A stretch of 64,000 bases of DNA from Morella rubra (GCA_003952965.2 CM025849.1:22329631-22393630); one strand, 5' to 3'. Shown: positions 10,446-22,285, counted from the stretch's first letter. The notes: a model not told the origin generated them from the letters alone. A program made the numbers and translations.

Positions 10446-13400
10446 TCACTGTCTTTTGCGCTTATGTGTATTGATATTCTTTAGAATGTAACTGATGACC
10501 TCCTTTAATGTAGCTTTCCTTCCTTCTTTGAAGTTCCAGAGCTCAGAAACAATATATCGGCCGCTTGGATTATACTCATTTATCTCTTTCAATGCTGTAA
10601 CAACAGCCACGTATACTTCATCCCCCCATTCCCGTTTGAGATCTTGCAGCTTTTCATCTTCTTCATTTAATATTTCCTGATTCAACAGCAGTAAAACAAA
10701 TTAGTAATCTTTCACCATTCCTCGATTGTTGCAATGAGGGTGAAAAAGAATCATCATCATGGAACTTGTGAAGTTGAATAAACCAACATGAACAACTTAC
10801 ATTTGGTCATGTGTTGAATGTTTAAAAGCACATGTTTCGCAAAAGAAATACTTAATGTAACCAATCGTCATGAGTTACTTGTAAGCAGAAAGTGAACTAA
10901 GCTACATGCTAATTTTGATCCGTCCTCACAATAAATGATGATCTCAATTCACACAGGCTGAGCGCACTGGTTCTACATGGATGCAGAAATAAAAATGCCT
11001 GAACAATATGTAAATAATATACCTGCGTATTCCCCTCATTGTCAACAACTTTAAAAGGATACCATTGTGGATCCTTCAGATTCTCCTGCCACAAAGAGCA
11101 TAGTGTAACGGTCTGCACATTTGCTTCCTCCGGGGGAAATCGCTGCTTGCATGCATTCTGAAATGGCTTTAGATCAATTTCTCCCATTCTCTTTATTCCA
11201 ATGTTAGTGTTACCTCTCAGCATTTCCGTCAAGCCCTAAAGAGCAAGAAGAAAAGCATCTTCCATTACTTTGTTAATCGTACGTCTAAATGGAGAAATTT
11301 CACTGATGAAATTTTTGAAAAGAACACGTCATGATTACGGGAAGATTCATCTCTAGGTGCTTCCATCTTGTTACTTTGTGATTCATTAAAAGCCTGCAGG
11401 GGGAATACACTTGGAGGTAGTCTTCTCTCATCCCTTAACACTCTTGAAGTCATTTCAGCACGACTGACAAGACTAAGCTCATATAATGGCTACAGTCTAA
11501 TTCATCAGCTTGTCTTTTTGAAGGGGCCAAAAGCCCGTTAATTAATTCTTTAGGTACTTCATCTCGCTCCCATTTCCTTTAAGGAACCAATTGGACCGGA
11601 TGATTCTCCAGTAGGAGATTTGATCAGTGATTTCTACGTGTAACCGGAAGCACTAATAATAGTAAACTATTTTTAGCACAATAGTCAAATAGAGATTCTA
11701 TTAGTTGCATACGATCCCTAAATACAAGTGTTTCCTACTAAACTACTTTTAGCACAATATTCAACTAGTGATGCATAAGATCCCCAAAATACACTGATAC
11801 ACGCACATATACAAACATGTGTTAAAATCATACCTCAATCAATTGTTTGCGAGCTTCTTGTAGCTCATCATTGCTCTGTCGCTCTTTACTAACAAGAACA
11901 CCATTCATTTCTTCCAAATGACTCAGATCATCGATTTTTTCTTGCAAATCACCATCCATTTCTTCCATCTTCTTCTTTATTGCTGCATCATCCCCAAGAT
12001 GCTTCATCACCTGCAGTTTTCCTTTTATTTCTTGAATTTCCATTTCCAACTTCTGTTTAGCATCCAGCTGCTTTTCCAACTGAAGAATCTTATTAAGGGC
12101 CTCCTCTTTCTCCCTCTGAAAATTTAAAATTCCTACTATATGAGTCCTACATAAAATGTAAGAAAAAGAGCAACTTCTTAAACAGCAGCAACTAATACTA
12201 AGCCACACACCTTTTGCTCTTCAACCAGCCTTAGAACATTCTCATCAGCCTTTTTCTGCTCCTTGGAAGCCAGTTGAAGTGAATTGTTCCTCACATCATG
12301 CTAGAAGGACCAAAAAACACATGAGTACCCAGCATGAAGCATCATTGTACATCATCAAAGCAACAGCTTTTGCATGGAGCACTTCAAACAGCTTCTCCTA
12401 AATCTGTTATTCGTCATTCCAAATAATACAGTACTAGTAGTTTTGATACCATTGAACTGAAACATATTTGGGAATTACACACCACGTTTGATGTGAAGGA
12501 CAATAGTACATGTACCATTATGTTGAAAGTGAAAGTAAGCAAGTGAATTGGGAAAGAGAATGTCAAATTGATCCAGAATTCCAGAATGACGCAAGCACCC
12601 AAAGCAACTTAGCTCAAACCATAGCATGTTGATCTAGACCAAGCATGTCCGAAACTACTAAGACCTACAGCCAGGAGGAGAGCAAGTAAAATTGAATGCG
12701 AAAACAATCGACTGTATGTAAACGTTACATTCACAATGTCACCTTTTTCTTCTCCTCATCAAGCTTTTGTCTCTCTCGCTCAGTTAGTGCTTCACTTTTG
12801 TTTAATTCTTTGCTCCAGGAATCAAGTTTCTTTTTCTTAGTCTCCAGTTCGAGACTCAGTTTTTCTTGTTCCTCAAATATCCGTGCAAAATTATCACGTG
12901 CAACCCGCTGCATCTTCCTTGTTTCTGAAAAATTGAACAGCCAATACGATTGATTTGTCATGTCATAGGTCATGCATAATTATGCTAGCATCAACAAAAA
13001 TCAAGTTAAAGGCATGTTTTTGGGATTGTCACCACCCTTGGGCTCAAATACTAAGAACTCACTTTTTTTGCATAACCTTCAACGACTTCTTTCCTTAACG
13101 TGGCACACAATCGTAGTTCTTACTATAAGTGCAGGCTCAAAATATGCAATCTAGCCATAAGTACACCTTCAATTCTTATGATTTTCTAAAGAATAGTGAA
13201 CTGAACATTCATCAAACTGATTGGACCTACAGTGTGATATATACTCATATCATATAGGTTTCCCAAGCATTAACACCCACAAAATAAAATAAATAAATTT
13301 GAGGCAAGTGTCATCACACTTGTACAGACACCTAACACTCCATGATAGCATGGTACGACACATGCACCAATAAACACAGTATGCATTAGGAGCAAACCTT

Positions 13401-14295
13401 CAAGAAAAGCAGAGTGTAGCTTGTCTTTCTCCACAAGCATTCTACTCAAAGACATGGTCTTTTCATTGTATTTGTACTCTAGTTCATTGAGATTTTCCAT
13501 TGTCATGTCAATTTCATTGGCCAGGTTTTCCACAACTTTGCTTCTGGTTCGAGCTGCTTCCTGGTCAATGTCAGAAACTGTTCTTAACTGTCCTCTAGTG
13601 CGAAGGAAATCCCCTATTGGCCCTTCTGCATCATAATCATCAGAACGTGCACACCATCCATATGTACTGGAGCCAGGATGTGTGTTCTGTTGAATCCAGT
13701 CCTTCTTGCTGCGATGCTTAGTTTCAAATGATTTCTCAAATTCGGTTGCATTCATGAAACCATTCCAATCGTTGTTAAATTGTACTACAGCCTTTGCATT
13801 TGGGTCTCTTTCATCAGCAAAAATATGAACGTCTAACGGTTTAAATTTACTGAACATTTTCAACCAGTATTCAGAACCATGATAAGTTTTTCTATCATTA
13901 GGGTGGCAAACCAGGTTAACAACGATGCCCATCCAAGGCCAAACATACAGGTCATCTTGCCTTGAAGGTTGAGCGACAGGTTGTGGTAAAACAGGATGTT
14001 GGGCTTCATTCAATTCACCAGCTAGATCATTCTCCAAGTACTTTGCCAAGGCAAGGTGGTTTGCCTTTTGTTTTGCACTTCTGTTGGCAGAACCTTTGCC
14101 CACTCCTGAAGCATGTTGAAGCAAATCTTTATACTTATAATCTTGTTTCTTCTTCCCAGCACAGAAGGGGCATCTAAGATTGCCATTCAGACCTTTGACT
14201 TTGTACTTTTCAGCCCTCAGCTGATCATATGGTTTCTCTTTGTAGTCATTGATCTCAGATTCACTAATATCAGACTCTTCGGAGCTGTAATCCAT
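10446..14295 (-). CDS. FDM1: XS/XH-domain protein, FACTOR OF DNA METHYLATION 1-like
   Basis: FDM/IDN2 proteins bind double-stranded RNA and act with Pol V-dependent RNA-directed DNA methylation in the nucleus. Six coding exons (minus): 14295-13398, 12924-12743, 12300-12211, 12115-11834, 11235-11023 and 10676-10446. All junctions are GT-AG and the frame stays open for 631 codons to TGA, the length of the family. Domains: acidic N-terminus ([14 protein letters not shown]); zf-XS at residues ~42-87 (C42, C45, H61, H80); XS domain ~115-228 ([31 protein letters not shown]); coiled coil ~245-490, rich in Glu/Lys; XH domain ~495-627 ([56 protein letters not shown]). The N-terminus is closest to the FDM1/FDM2 group as I remember it. 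A CAG directly before the ATG looks like a 5'-UTR intron acceptor. No damage was seen. Confidence 0.93.
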
Positions 14296-15518
14296 CTGAC
14301 CTTTACACAAAATGGGCGAAAGATGTTAGAAGACTGATCATTTTGTCGAATGGGTATACTTTTCTCGGGAAACAAGATGAAATGTAAAGCAAGAGCATAA
14401 AACACAAAAAGTAGTAGAAAATATCAAGCAGGAAACCCAAATAGGAGACTAGAGAATGAGAATCTGGCATACAAAGGTAGCACCAGAATATGAGCCAATG
14501 TCACATAGGAAGTTGAGGTTCTTAACATCGAGTACAATGTGTTTTCTCCAAACTTCTTACATACCCACTAAACTCCTTAGACACTGAAAGGCGTTAGTAA
14601 TCAACTTCAGGAAGTAGGTCTTCTCTATCTAAACTTTGTATCCATCCAAATCCTTTCTCACGCCAATTATTAGCCAGTTTCGTTTTCAAACAGAAAAAAC
14701 CCTTCTCCTATTACAGGTAATGCAAAAAGTATATGTTTGTAAGTCTTAGCTAGGGCTGTTCAAACCCAGTGGCGGTGCCGGAGGATGGGCTGGTTTTCAA
14801 ATATTGGCCACCACTACCACCACCGTTAAGGGCAATAACTGGCCCTTGGCAGTGGCGGTTCCCCGTTAACAGCATTTAAATTTGGCCATTTTTTTAAGCA
14901 TTTTACACACTTGGCCCAATGGACAGTCCAAATAATTCTTTACAAATGTACAACAATTCTTTACAGTCCAACTCCAACAAAATGAATTCAAAAAATTACA
15001 AACAGCAAAAAAAATCCCAGCAATGTACAAATGCATTAAAAAATCCCAGCAACGTACAAATGAATTCAAAAAACAGCAATGTCAAACAAATTCCAGCAGT
15101 CCACAAAAAATGTACAAATGAATTCAAAAAGCAACAATGTCAAACAAATTCCAGCAGTCCACAATCCAAAAATCCCAGCAGTCCACAAAAAAGCGAACTA
15201 ATGAATTCAAAAAACAGCAATGTCAAAAAAATTTTACAGTCCACAAATTCATCAAACGTAGATAAAAATATCCAGCAGTCACTCAGGCACAAGTTCAGAC
15301 TTTAGAGAAGACATTTGATAAGAATTACCAGCAGAGTAGTAGAAATCTCAGCCCTATTTTCTTCCCTTTTCTCTCTCTTCTACTGGAACCCCAAAATTAA
15401 ATTCCAAACCCTAAAAATCGCAAACAAAGGGGGAAAAGTTAAGCAAAAATATATGTTCCCAATGCTTACAATAGAACAAATTAAAATAAAAAAACCCATT
15501 GATTTTTTAACAACATAC
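14296..15518 (-). other. Probable 5'-UTR intron of the FDM1-type gene
   Basis: A good acceptor (TGTAAAGGTCAG) sits directly upstream of the FDM1 ATG, and a strong donor (CATTTAG/GTATG) lies at 15519/15518. The implied intron is 1.2 kb. It holds a degenerate tandem repeat (14919-15290) and, at 14751, a TAGGGCTG motif with a complementary CAGCCCTA near 15351 that could be ends of an old hAT-like insertion, though no target duplication supports it. No transcript evidence is available here. Confidence 0.5.
14919..15290. repeat. Degenerate tandem repeat, A/C-rich
   Basis: Imperfect copies of a unit containing ATGAATTCAAAAAACAGCAA, TGTCAAACAAATTCCAGCAG and TCCACAAAAA recur at about 15058, 15117 and 15198, with shorter partial copies on both sides. 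Any Asn/Ser/Gln-rich open frame here is a by-product of the repeat. Confidence 0.65.
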
Positions 15519-15845
15519 CTAAATGAATCAGTGAGGCTTGAGAGAGAGAAGTGGCAGAGGAGATGAGAAGAGATTGACTGTGTGAAGGAGGGGAGAAGAG
15601 GAGAGAAGCTGTGGTAGTGTGGTGGTCGGCGAAGGGAGGCGCGGCCGGCGTGGGGAGAGCCTGGAGGCGGCTGGGCTGTCACTGTGCGTTGGAGAGGGAG
15701 GGGAGAGGCGGCAAGAAATACAGAAATGCGGAACTGTAGGAGGGAGGGGGGGGAATCGGCGGAGAAGGTCGACAAAGAGGAGTGGGGTGGGGAACTCTTT
15801 CAAAACGGCGTAGTTTCTCAATAAGAGAAGCCACGCCGTTTAGTT
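15519..15845 (-). promoter_or_regulatory. Probable first (non-coding) exon and promoter of the FDM1-type gene
   Basis: On the minus strand this is a CT-rich tract (15530-15790) ending in a strong splice donor at 15519/15518, a common layout of plant 5' UTRs. At its upstream edge a 9-bp perfect inverted repeat, AAACGGCGT (15803-15811) and ACGCCGTTT (15833-15841), brackets about 21 bp and could be a factor-binding site near the transcription start. Exact start not determined. Confidence 0.45.
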
Positions 15846-15994
15846 TAGTTTTTTCTTATTAAAAAAACGGTGGAAGGGAATCGGGAGGGAGAAGGGGCCG
15901 GGGGGTCATATGATACTTTCATCTTTTCTCAATTTTCCTCCGTTTACTGTTTTGATTTCATCTTCGTTCTCTTGCCATTTTCGCTGAACACCGT

Positions 15995-16450
15995 ATGAGT
16001 TTCATTCCCAAACAGAAATTGATTCCCGTGGCCGTGGCTATCTTTGCTTTGCTTTGCCTTCAGGGGAGGGAGGCATTTCTGCTTTTTGTACGTCCTTGTT
16101 TCTTGTGTCCATTTTTTTATCTGCTTCGTATTATTGTTTTGTTTTTCATATCTATTAAAATAAATACCAAGGTTATTCTAAACATGTTCAAAGGCATCCC
16201 AAGCCACTATTTTATTTTTATTCATAATCGCTAGCTACTAGTATGATTTTCTTTGTGGCATTCTTTTTCTGTTCATCAGGAGCTTGATGCTTATCCAAGA
16301 CTTTCGATTATTGTTCAACCTACGTTGTCGTAGGCTTCCTAGCTCCTTGAAGATTCCAAGCAACCCACGAATTTTACCCTCCACCACCCACCAAATAAAA
16401 CTGTTCCTAACAGTGAAGAACATTTTACTCAAATCCATTTGCTGCATATA
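15995..16450 (+). other. Unassigned possible gene fragment
   Basis: A plus-strand ATG at 15995 opens a short frame (MSFIPKQKLIPVAVAIFALLCLQ) with a hydrophobic stretch like a signal anchor. A TTTTCTGTTCATCAG acceptor-like site at about 16280 is followed by a frame starting ELDAYPRLSIIVQP that soon meets a stop. It diverges from the FDM1 promoter, so it could be the broken start of a divergent neighbour. I do not recognise the product. Confidence 0.2.
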
Positions 16451-16595
16451 TAGAAGAGAGAGTAGATAGCAGCGTTCTGTTGTTCAGGGTGCTATTTTCA
16501 TAGTCCTTCAACGCTTTAAATGCACTATTAGCTACATAAATAATCAAGGGCCTTTGTGGGTTCAATTTAAATATGAACGTATCTGAGAGGTGTAG

Positions 16596-16997
16596 TGTTG
16601 CATGCCTTAGGAGAACTCACTCCTAAAAGCTAGCTCAAGGAGAACTCGCCCCCAAAAGCTAGCTCAAGAGGGGAGGGAGTTTAAGGCATATAAACCCCAC
16701 ATTGGCATCCCATACTACTAATGTGGGACAGATCCCATACTCTCCAAATAGTCCATAATATTCCACCACGCTCCGCAGCCCCGGCACCCACGCAGGTTGG
16801 CTGTGCACTAGGCTTTTCCTAGTCCCCACACGTGGGCTTCGGGGCTGCGGAGCGTGGTGGAATGTTATGGACCATTTGGAGAGTATGAGATTTGTCCCAC
16901 ATTGGTAGTATGGGATGCCAATGTGGGGTTTATATGCCTTAGACTCCCTCTCCTCTTGAGCTAGCTTTTGGGGTGAGTTCTCCTAAGGCATGTAACA
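16596..16997. mobile_element. 402-bp fold-back element with TG...CA ends and 5-bp target duplication
   Basis: The element starts TGTTGCATGCC and ends GGCATGTAACA, flanked on both sides by TGTAG (16591-16595 and 16998-17002). Nearly its whole length is one inverted repeat: the left arm (16596 to ~16780) and the right arm (~16835 to 16997) match through GCTAGCTCAAGAGG, AAGGCATATAAACCCCACAT, TGGCATCCCATACTAC and CCACGCTCCGCAGCCCC, around a loop of roughly 50 bp. The left arm has an extra ~35-bp internal duplication. TG...CA plus 5-bp duplication fits an LTR integrase; a long hairpin is not usual for an LTR. Confidence 0.8.
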
Positions 16998-17002
16998 TGT
17001 AG

Positions 17003-19570
17003 GATAAGTGGTAACTTGAGATAGACCCACTCGCCGATGTCATAGCTGATATCCCGTCGCTTCTTGTCCGCCTGCTGCTTCATACAATTTTGCGCTTTCT
17101 CTAAATTTTTCTTGAACTCCTTGAGTAAATGACCTTTGTTTACCAGGGAGCAATCCACTTCATTACAGCTGAAGTTCCCTCCATGTAACGCACAATGTTA
17201 GGTGGCAGACGTCCATATAAAGCTTCAAATGGAGTCATTCTAGCAGCCACATGGAATGTGGTATTGTACCAAAATTCAGCCCAAGCTAAATTTGATTCCC
17301 ATGTACGAGGATATTGGCTGCAAAGGCATCACAAACACTATTCCACACATCGATTTACTACCTCCATTTGGCCGTCAGATTGAGGGTGGTAGGCTGAACT
17401 CATGTTCAATTTTGTTCCTTGCAACTTGAAAAATTCTCGCCAAAAGTTGCTAAGAAAAATAGGATCTTGATCGCTCACCATAGTTCTTGGCATACCATGG
17501 AATCTAGCCACTCCTATGAATACTTCCGCGACCCTTTCTGCAGTGTAAGGGTATGATAATGATAGAAAATGAGCGTATTTTGTGAAACGATCAACTATGA
17601 CCAAGATGACATTTTTACCGTGGGATGTTCGTAATCCTTCTACAAAATCTAAGGAAATATCTTCCCAAACTTGTGATGGAAAAGGAAGTGGTTGGAGAAG
17701 TCCGGATGGTGATTGAGACTCATACTTGTTCTGTTGGCAAACTTGGCACTCAGCTACATAGCGCTCCACCTCTTTCTTCACTGATTCCCAATAAAAAGAT
17801 TGAGACAATCTTTTGTATGTCCTTAGTGCTCCAGAATGTCCTCCAAGTTTGGAGTTGTGAAATTCCTCCAGTAACTTTGCCTTTAATTATGATGTTGGAG
17901 AAATGAGAACTCGACCCTTGTAATATAAAATCCTCCTTTTATCTGATAATTCTGCATGTGGGCTTTGTTATTTTGCACATCAGCAACCTTTCCCAATAAG
18001 TATGGATCTTGAGCTTTTGCAATCCGAACATCTTCCCAAAGCTCAAATAATGGTCGTGTGATAACGTTGAGTTCTGGGGCTTGGGCTTGACGCAATAGAC
18101 CATCCACTACTGAATTTTCTCGTCCAAGATGATATAGGATTTCATAATCATAGCCCATTAGTTTCGTAACCCATTTTTGTTGCTCTGGGGTACTAACTCT
18201 CTGGGCTAAAAAATGTTTGAGACTCCTTTGATCCGTTTGGATCTGAAAATGGTGGCCAAATAAATATGATCTCCACATCTTTATGGCCTCCATAATAGCT
18301 AACATCTCTTTGGCATAGGTGGGCCATCCCTTTTTTCGTGGCCCAAAGCCTTGCTCATGTAAGCAATAGGCCGACCATTTTGTGACAGAACCGCTCCAAT
18401 GCCTTGGTTTGAAGCGTCAGCCTGCACCACAAACGTTTCCGAAAAATTTGGGATAGCAAATATCGGAGTAGTTGTCATGGCTGCTTTAAGTTGTAGAAAA
18501 GCTTCCCTGGCTTGTGGCGACCAAAATAATTTCCCTTTGCGAAGCAGCATCGTTAGTGGAGCGGCAATTATTCTGTAGTTTTGAAAAAACTTATGATAAT
18601 AACCAGTGAGGCCAAGAAATCCTCTCAACTCTGTGACATTTGTAGGTGTTGGCCATGATTACATTGCTTGAATTTTTGTTGCATCGACCAATAATCCATT
18701 TGATGAAACAATATGGCCCAAATACTTCACATTTTGTTGACCAAAGGATCACTTTGACGGTTTTAGATAGAATTGATGATTCTCAAGAATCTCCAAGGTT
18801 TTATCTAAGTGGGTTAGGTGTTGTTCCCAAGTAGGACTATATATTAAAATATCATTGAAAAACACCAAAATAAATTGTCGTAGATACCTTCGAAAAATAT
18901 TGTTCATAGCCGCTTGAAATGTTGATAGCTCATTGCACAAGCTGAATGGCATCATAAGGTACTCATAATGGCCTTTGTGAGTTCAGAAAGCTATTTTTTT
19001 TATATCATCAGGATCAACACGAATTTTATGATATTCGGCTCGAAGGTCCAACTTACCAAAGAATTTGGCACCATGGAGTTCATCCAACATATCATCTATA
19101 GTTGGAATTAGAAATCGATCCTTAACCGTTACCTCATTAAGGGCACGATAACCGATGCAAAATCTCCATGTCCCGTCCTTTTTCTTGACAAGCAAAACTA
19201 GAGAAGAGAAGGGGCTTTGACTCTCTCGAATAATACCAGTGGATAACATGTCTATTACTTGCTTTTCGATTTCATTTTTTTGGTAGTAAGCATATCGTTA
19301 AGGACGGACATTAACTGGTAAAGCCCCTTCTTTGAGAATAATTCTATGCACAAATTCACATTTATGAGGCAATGCTTTTGGCTCTTCAAATAAAGTGGAA
19401 TACTTGTCAATTACTAACCTTAGTTCTGGTTGTAACTCCACGTGACAAGTTGAAGATGATTGACTTTGTACCTTGATATAAGCAGCAAAGATTTCACTTG
19501 CCTCATTAATTTCCTTCACCAACTCATGTTGGTCTACTGATGGGCACCAAGGTGGATAGAGCCCCAGAGA
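17003..19570 (-). pseudogene. Ty3/gypsy pol (RT, RNase H, integrase), degenerate
   Basis: Reading 19570 to 17003: a pre-RT segment (LRLVIDKYSTLFEEPKALP), the reverse transcriptase ([42 protein letters not shown]), a catalytic box changed to FFND, RNase H (FLGLTGYYHKFF, VQADASNQGIGAVLSQ, IQTDQRSLKHFL), a zinc-binding pre-integrase region (CQVCQQNK) and the integrase core with all three acidic residues (LDFVEG, VSDQDPIF, HPQSDGQMEVVNR). The C-terminal part ends at WVYLKL, where the sequence meets the fold-back element. Stops and frameshifts break the frame at least six times. No gag or matching LTR was seen on the right, where an unrelated LTR starts at 19576. Probably chromoviral; the clade is not resolved. 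Confidence 0.88.
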
Positions 19571-19575
19571 TCTAT

Positions 19576-20219
19576 TGCAAGTTCTAGAAGGGTCAATCAC
19601 AAGATCAAGAGCAAAGAAAATTAAAGAAAGCTATGCAAGGATTGGTGCAATCTACTTGCACTGAGTATGCCAATTTACTTTACAAGACTCTACCATTCAA
19701 GATGGGATCATAAGAAGAAGAACCAATCCTACTTCATATGATACAAGCTATTAGGGAGGCATAACCTAATGTTTTGGACCTAATGTTTAGGCTTTATATT
19801 TGTGGGCTTGTTGGGCTTTTTGTTTTAGGGTTATTGTTCACGCGGTACTGTTCATGAGTGTTGTCCCACATTGGTTAGAAATAAGGACTTCTACAAACCT
19901 CCTCATATATTTAGGAGCTTCTATGTATTGTTTTGGATCATTAAAAAAGTTAAGTATAATTTCCTCTCAGAGAGAGTATCTCTTTTAGTTATTGAGTGAA
20001 CTAAAGAACTTATCAAGGATTTTTCCTTGTGGCGTTCTAACTTCAATCTTGGTTCTTGAAGCAAGATTTCAACGGTCAAGATTATAACTATAAACTTGGT
20101 TCTTGGAACAAGAGTTCAACGGATCAAGATTTGTTCCTTGGCTAGATTTGTGGTGTTCTTGGATTTTTATTCAAATTGTTTGTGGGTTCAAGGGATTTTA
20201 ATCCTGCGGGTTCACATCA
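19576..20219 (+). repeat. Gypsy LTR, family C (5' LTR)
   Basis: The right end ...GGTTCACATCA (20219) is followed by the primer-binding site. The left end is approximate. Near its start the LTR codes for a peptide with ITRSRAKKIK followed by a frame-shifted AMQGLVQST...TEYANLLYK tail. This is the same kind of polyprotein tail seen in LTR families A and B. The 3' part has GAACTTATCAAGGATTTTTC and TGTGGCGTTC like LTR A, so the families are related. About 640 bp. Confidence 0.65.
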
Positions 20220-20221
20220 TT

Positions 20222-22285
20222 TGGTATCAGAACAAGGTTTCCAAATCTGGTTCCAAATTAGATTAGTCATTCTTGTTTTAATTCTACTGTTGAGTTTTGT
20301 TATTTCTTCTTTCTCTATCAAAACCAAAAAAAAAAAAAATCGGCACTAGTTGTTGTGGTATCTTATGATTGTATTGATCTTGTTTTTCAAAGTGGTTGAG
20401 TTATCGTGGTATTTTTTCCTGATCACTTTTCCTCTCGCAAAGTTCGTAAATTTCGTATCACTTTTATTCCCTATTGCTTCTTGGATCTATTGCTAGTTGG
20501 GATAATACAAAATGTTCCTTGGTTGAGTTCAACTAGTTCTTAAAGGAACTTATAAGGGAAACAAGAGTGGTAAAAGGCAAGAGTTGGTGAGAATATTATC
20601 TGGAAAAATTCAAAAGAGTGCAAACACGAGTGGAGTGACCATATTTGAGTGCAAACACGTAAGGGAGTGTGTGAGAAATTATTTCTACCATTCTTTTGTT
20701 TCTATAGTTTTTTTTTTTAAAAAAAGGCTTCTAGTGCTGAAGCAACAAATAATGAAGGAGGACCACTCATGACACAGGCTATACAACAACAATTTGAGTG
20801 TATGAACATGATGTTTAATGATATTCGGGATTGGAAGGATAGGCAAGATGCCGTTATTGCTACTTGGCGTGAATGTCGTAACCAAAGAAGGCAAGGTAGG
20901 TGTGCGCGCGTGGGTGCTTCTGATGACGACCAAGAGGTTGAGTCCAGAAATGAAGAGGATCAAGGTTCTTTGAATGGTGATGGCAGGGACATGCCAAGAG
21001 GAGGAATGCGTGGTATAGTTTTCTAACGAAATCCAAGATGGCGAGATGGAGTTGACAGAAATCTAGGAAGCATCAAGATGAAGATTCCATCGTTCGAAGG
21101 GAAGAATGATCCTGAAGCATACTTGGAATGAGAGAAAAAGGTTAAATTTATTTTTGATTGCCATAACTACTTTGAGGCGAAAAAGGTAAAACTCGCTATC
21201 ATTGAATTTATTGATTATGCTATTATATGGTGGGATCAACTTGTGATGAACAGAAAGAGGAACCATGAAAGGCCTATTGAGACATGGGAGGAGATGAAGG
21301 CCACCATGAGGAGGCGATTTGTTTCAAATCACTACTACAGGGACTTGTATCAGAAATTGCAAAGCCTTACACAAGGTTATAAAGAGCGTGGATGATTACT
21401 ACAAAGAGATGGAGATAGTCATGATTCGGGCTAACGTTGAAGACGATAGAGAAACTACTATGGCGAGGCTTTTGAATGGACTGAACCAGGACATTGCCAA
21501 TGTGGTAAAGTTGCAATATTACGTAGAGTTGGAGGACATGGTGCAGATGGCAATAAAGGTGGAACAATAGCTTAAAAGAAAAGAAACTCTTTTACTTCAA
21601 AGTTCGGGCTCCTCTACGTCATGGAGGTCCAATTGGAAGAAAGATAAAGGAACTATTGTCAAGTCCTAAAACTAACCACCCAAAAGGAGAGATGAAGTGT
21701 CCAATGCCACCAAAGGTAAAACCAAACCTCAAACTCGTAATCGTGATATAAAATGTTTCCGTTGTTTAGGAGTAGGTCACATAGCTTCACAATGTCAAAT
21801 AAGAGGACCATGATTGTAGCGTTGATGGAGAGGTGGAAAGTGAAAGTGAAAGTGAGGATGAACAAATGCCACCACCTGAGGCCGCTTGTGATGATGATGT
21901 GGAGTATCCAGTAGAGGTGAGTCATTTATGGCTAGATGTGTCTTAAGTGCCCAAGTCAAAGCGAATGACATGGAACAATAAAGGGAGAACATTTTTCATA
22001 CTAGATGCCACATCAATAACAATGTATGCAGTATGATTATTGATGAGGAAAGTTGTACCAATGTGGCTAGCACTACTTTAGTCGAAAAGTTGGATTTACC
22101 TCTCTTGAAACATCCTCAACCGTATAAATTGCAGTGATTAAATGATTGTCGGGAGGTCAAGGTAAACAAACAAGTGTTAGTTTCCTTCTCAATTGGAAAG
22201 TATCAGGATAAAGTACTTTGTGATGTTGTTCCCAAGCACGCTGGGTCACATACTATTGGGCAGGTCGTGGCAATTCGACAGGAAG
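20222..22285 (+). pseudogene. Ty3/gypsy gag and protease region, degenerate
   Basis: A primer-binding site (TGGTATCAGAAC, 20222-20233) opens the internal region. Gag frames follow: MTQAIQQQFECMNMMFND (20769), KMKIPSFEGKNDPEAYLE with a stop at Trp, [30 protein letters not shown] and [17 protein letters not shown]. Then come a zinc knuckle (CFRCLGVGHIASQC, about 21754-21796), an acidic spacer and the protease (IIDEESCTNVAS, where D-G-G is expected). Similarity continues to the WQFDR block, where the sequence jumps into LTR B at 22286, so RT, RNase H and integrase are deleted. The 5' LTR (family C) and 3' LTR (family B) do not match, so this is a mosaic of two related elements. Confidence 0.82.

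Noticed and set aside
11265..11453. Extra exon between FDM1 exons 4 and 5
   Set aside because: The frame is open, but joining exon 4 directly to exon 5 gives the canonical XH domain in phase with GT-AG ends; no known family member has sequence like this piece here.
14919..15305. Asn/Ser/Gln-rich plus-strand frame of 128 codons
   Set aside because: It is the translation of a degenerate tandem repeat in a probable intron; no domain, no start context.
14751..15358. hAT-like insertion with TAGGGCTG / CAGCCCTA ends
   Set aside because: Only 8-bp ends, no 8-bp target duplication, no transposase; kept only as a remark.
15380..15821. Two overlapping Pro/Ser-rich minus-strand frames
   Set aside because: They follow from the CT-rich composition of the probable FDM1 leader exon, overlap in different frames, and match no protein.
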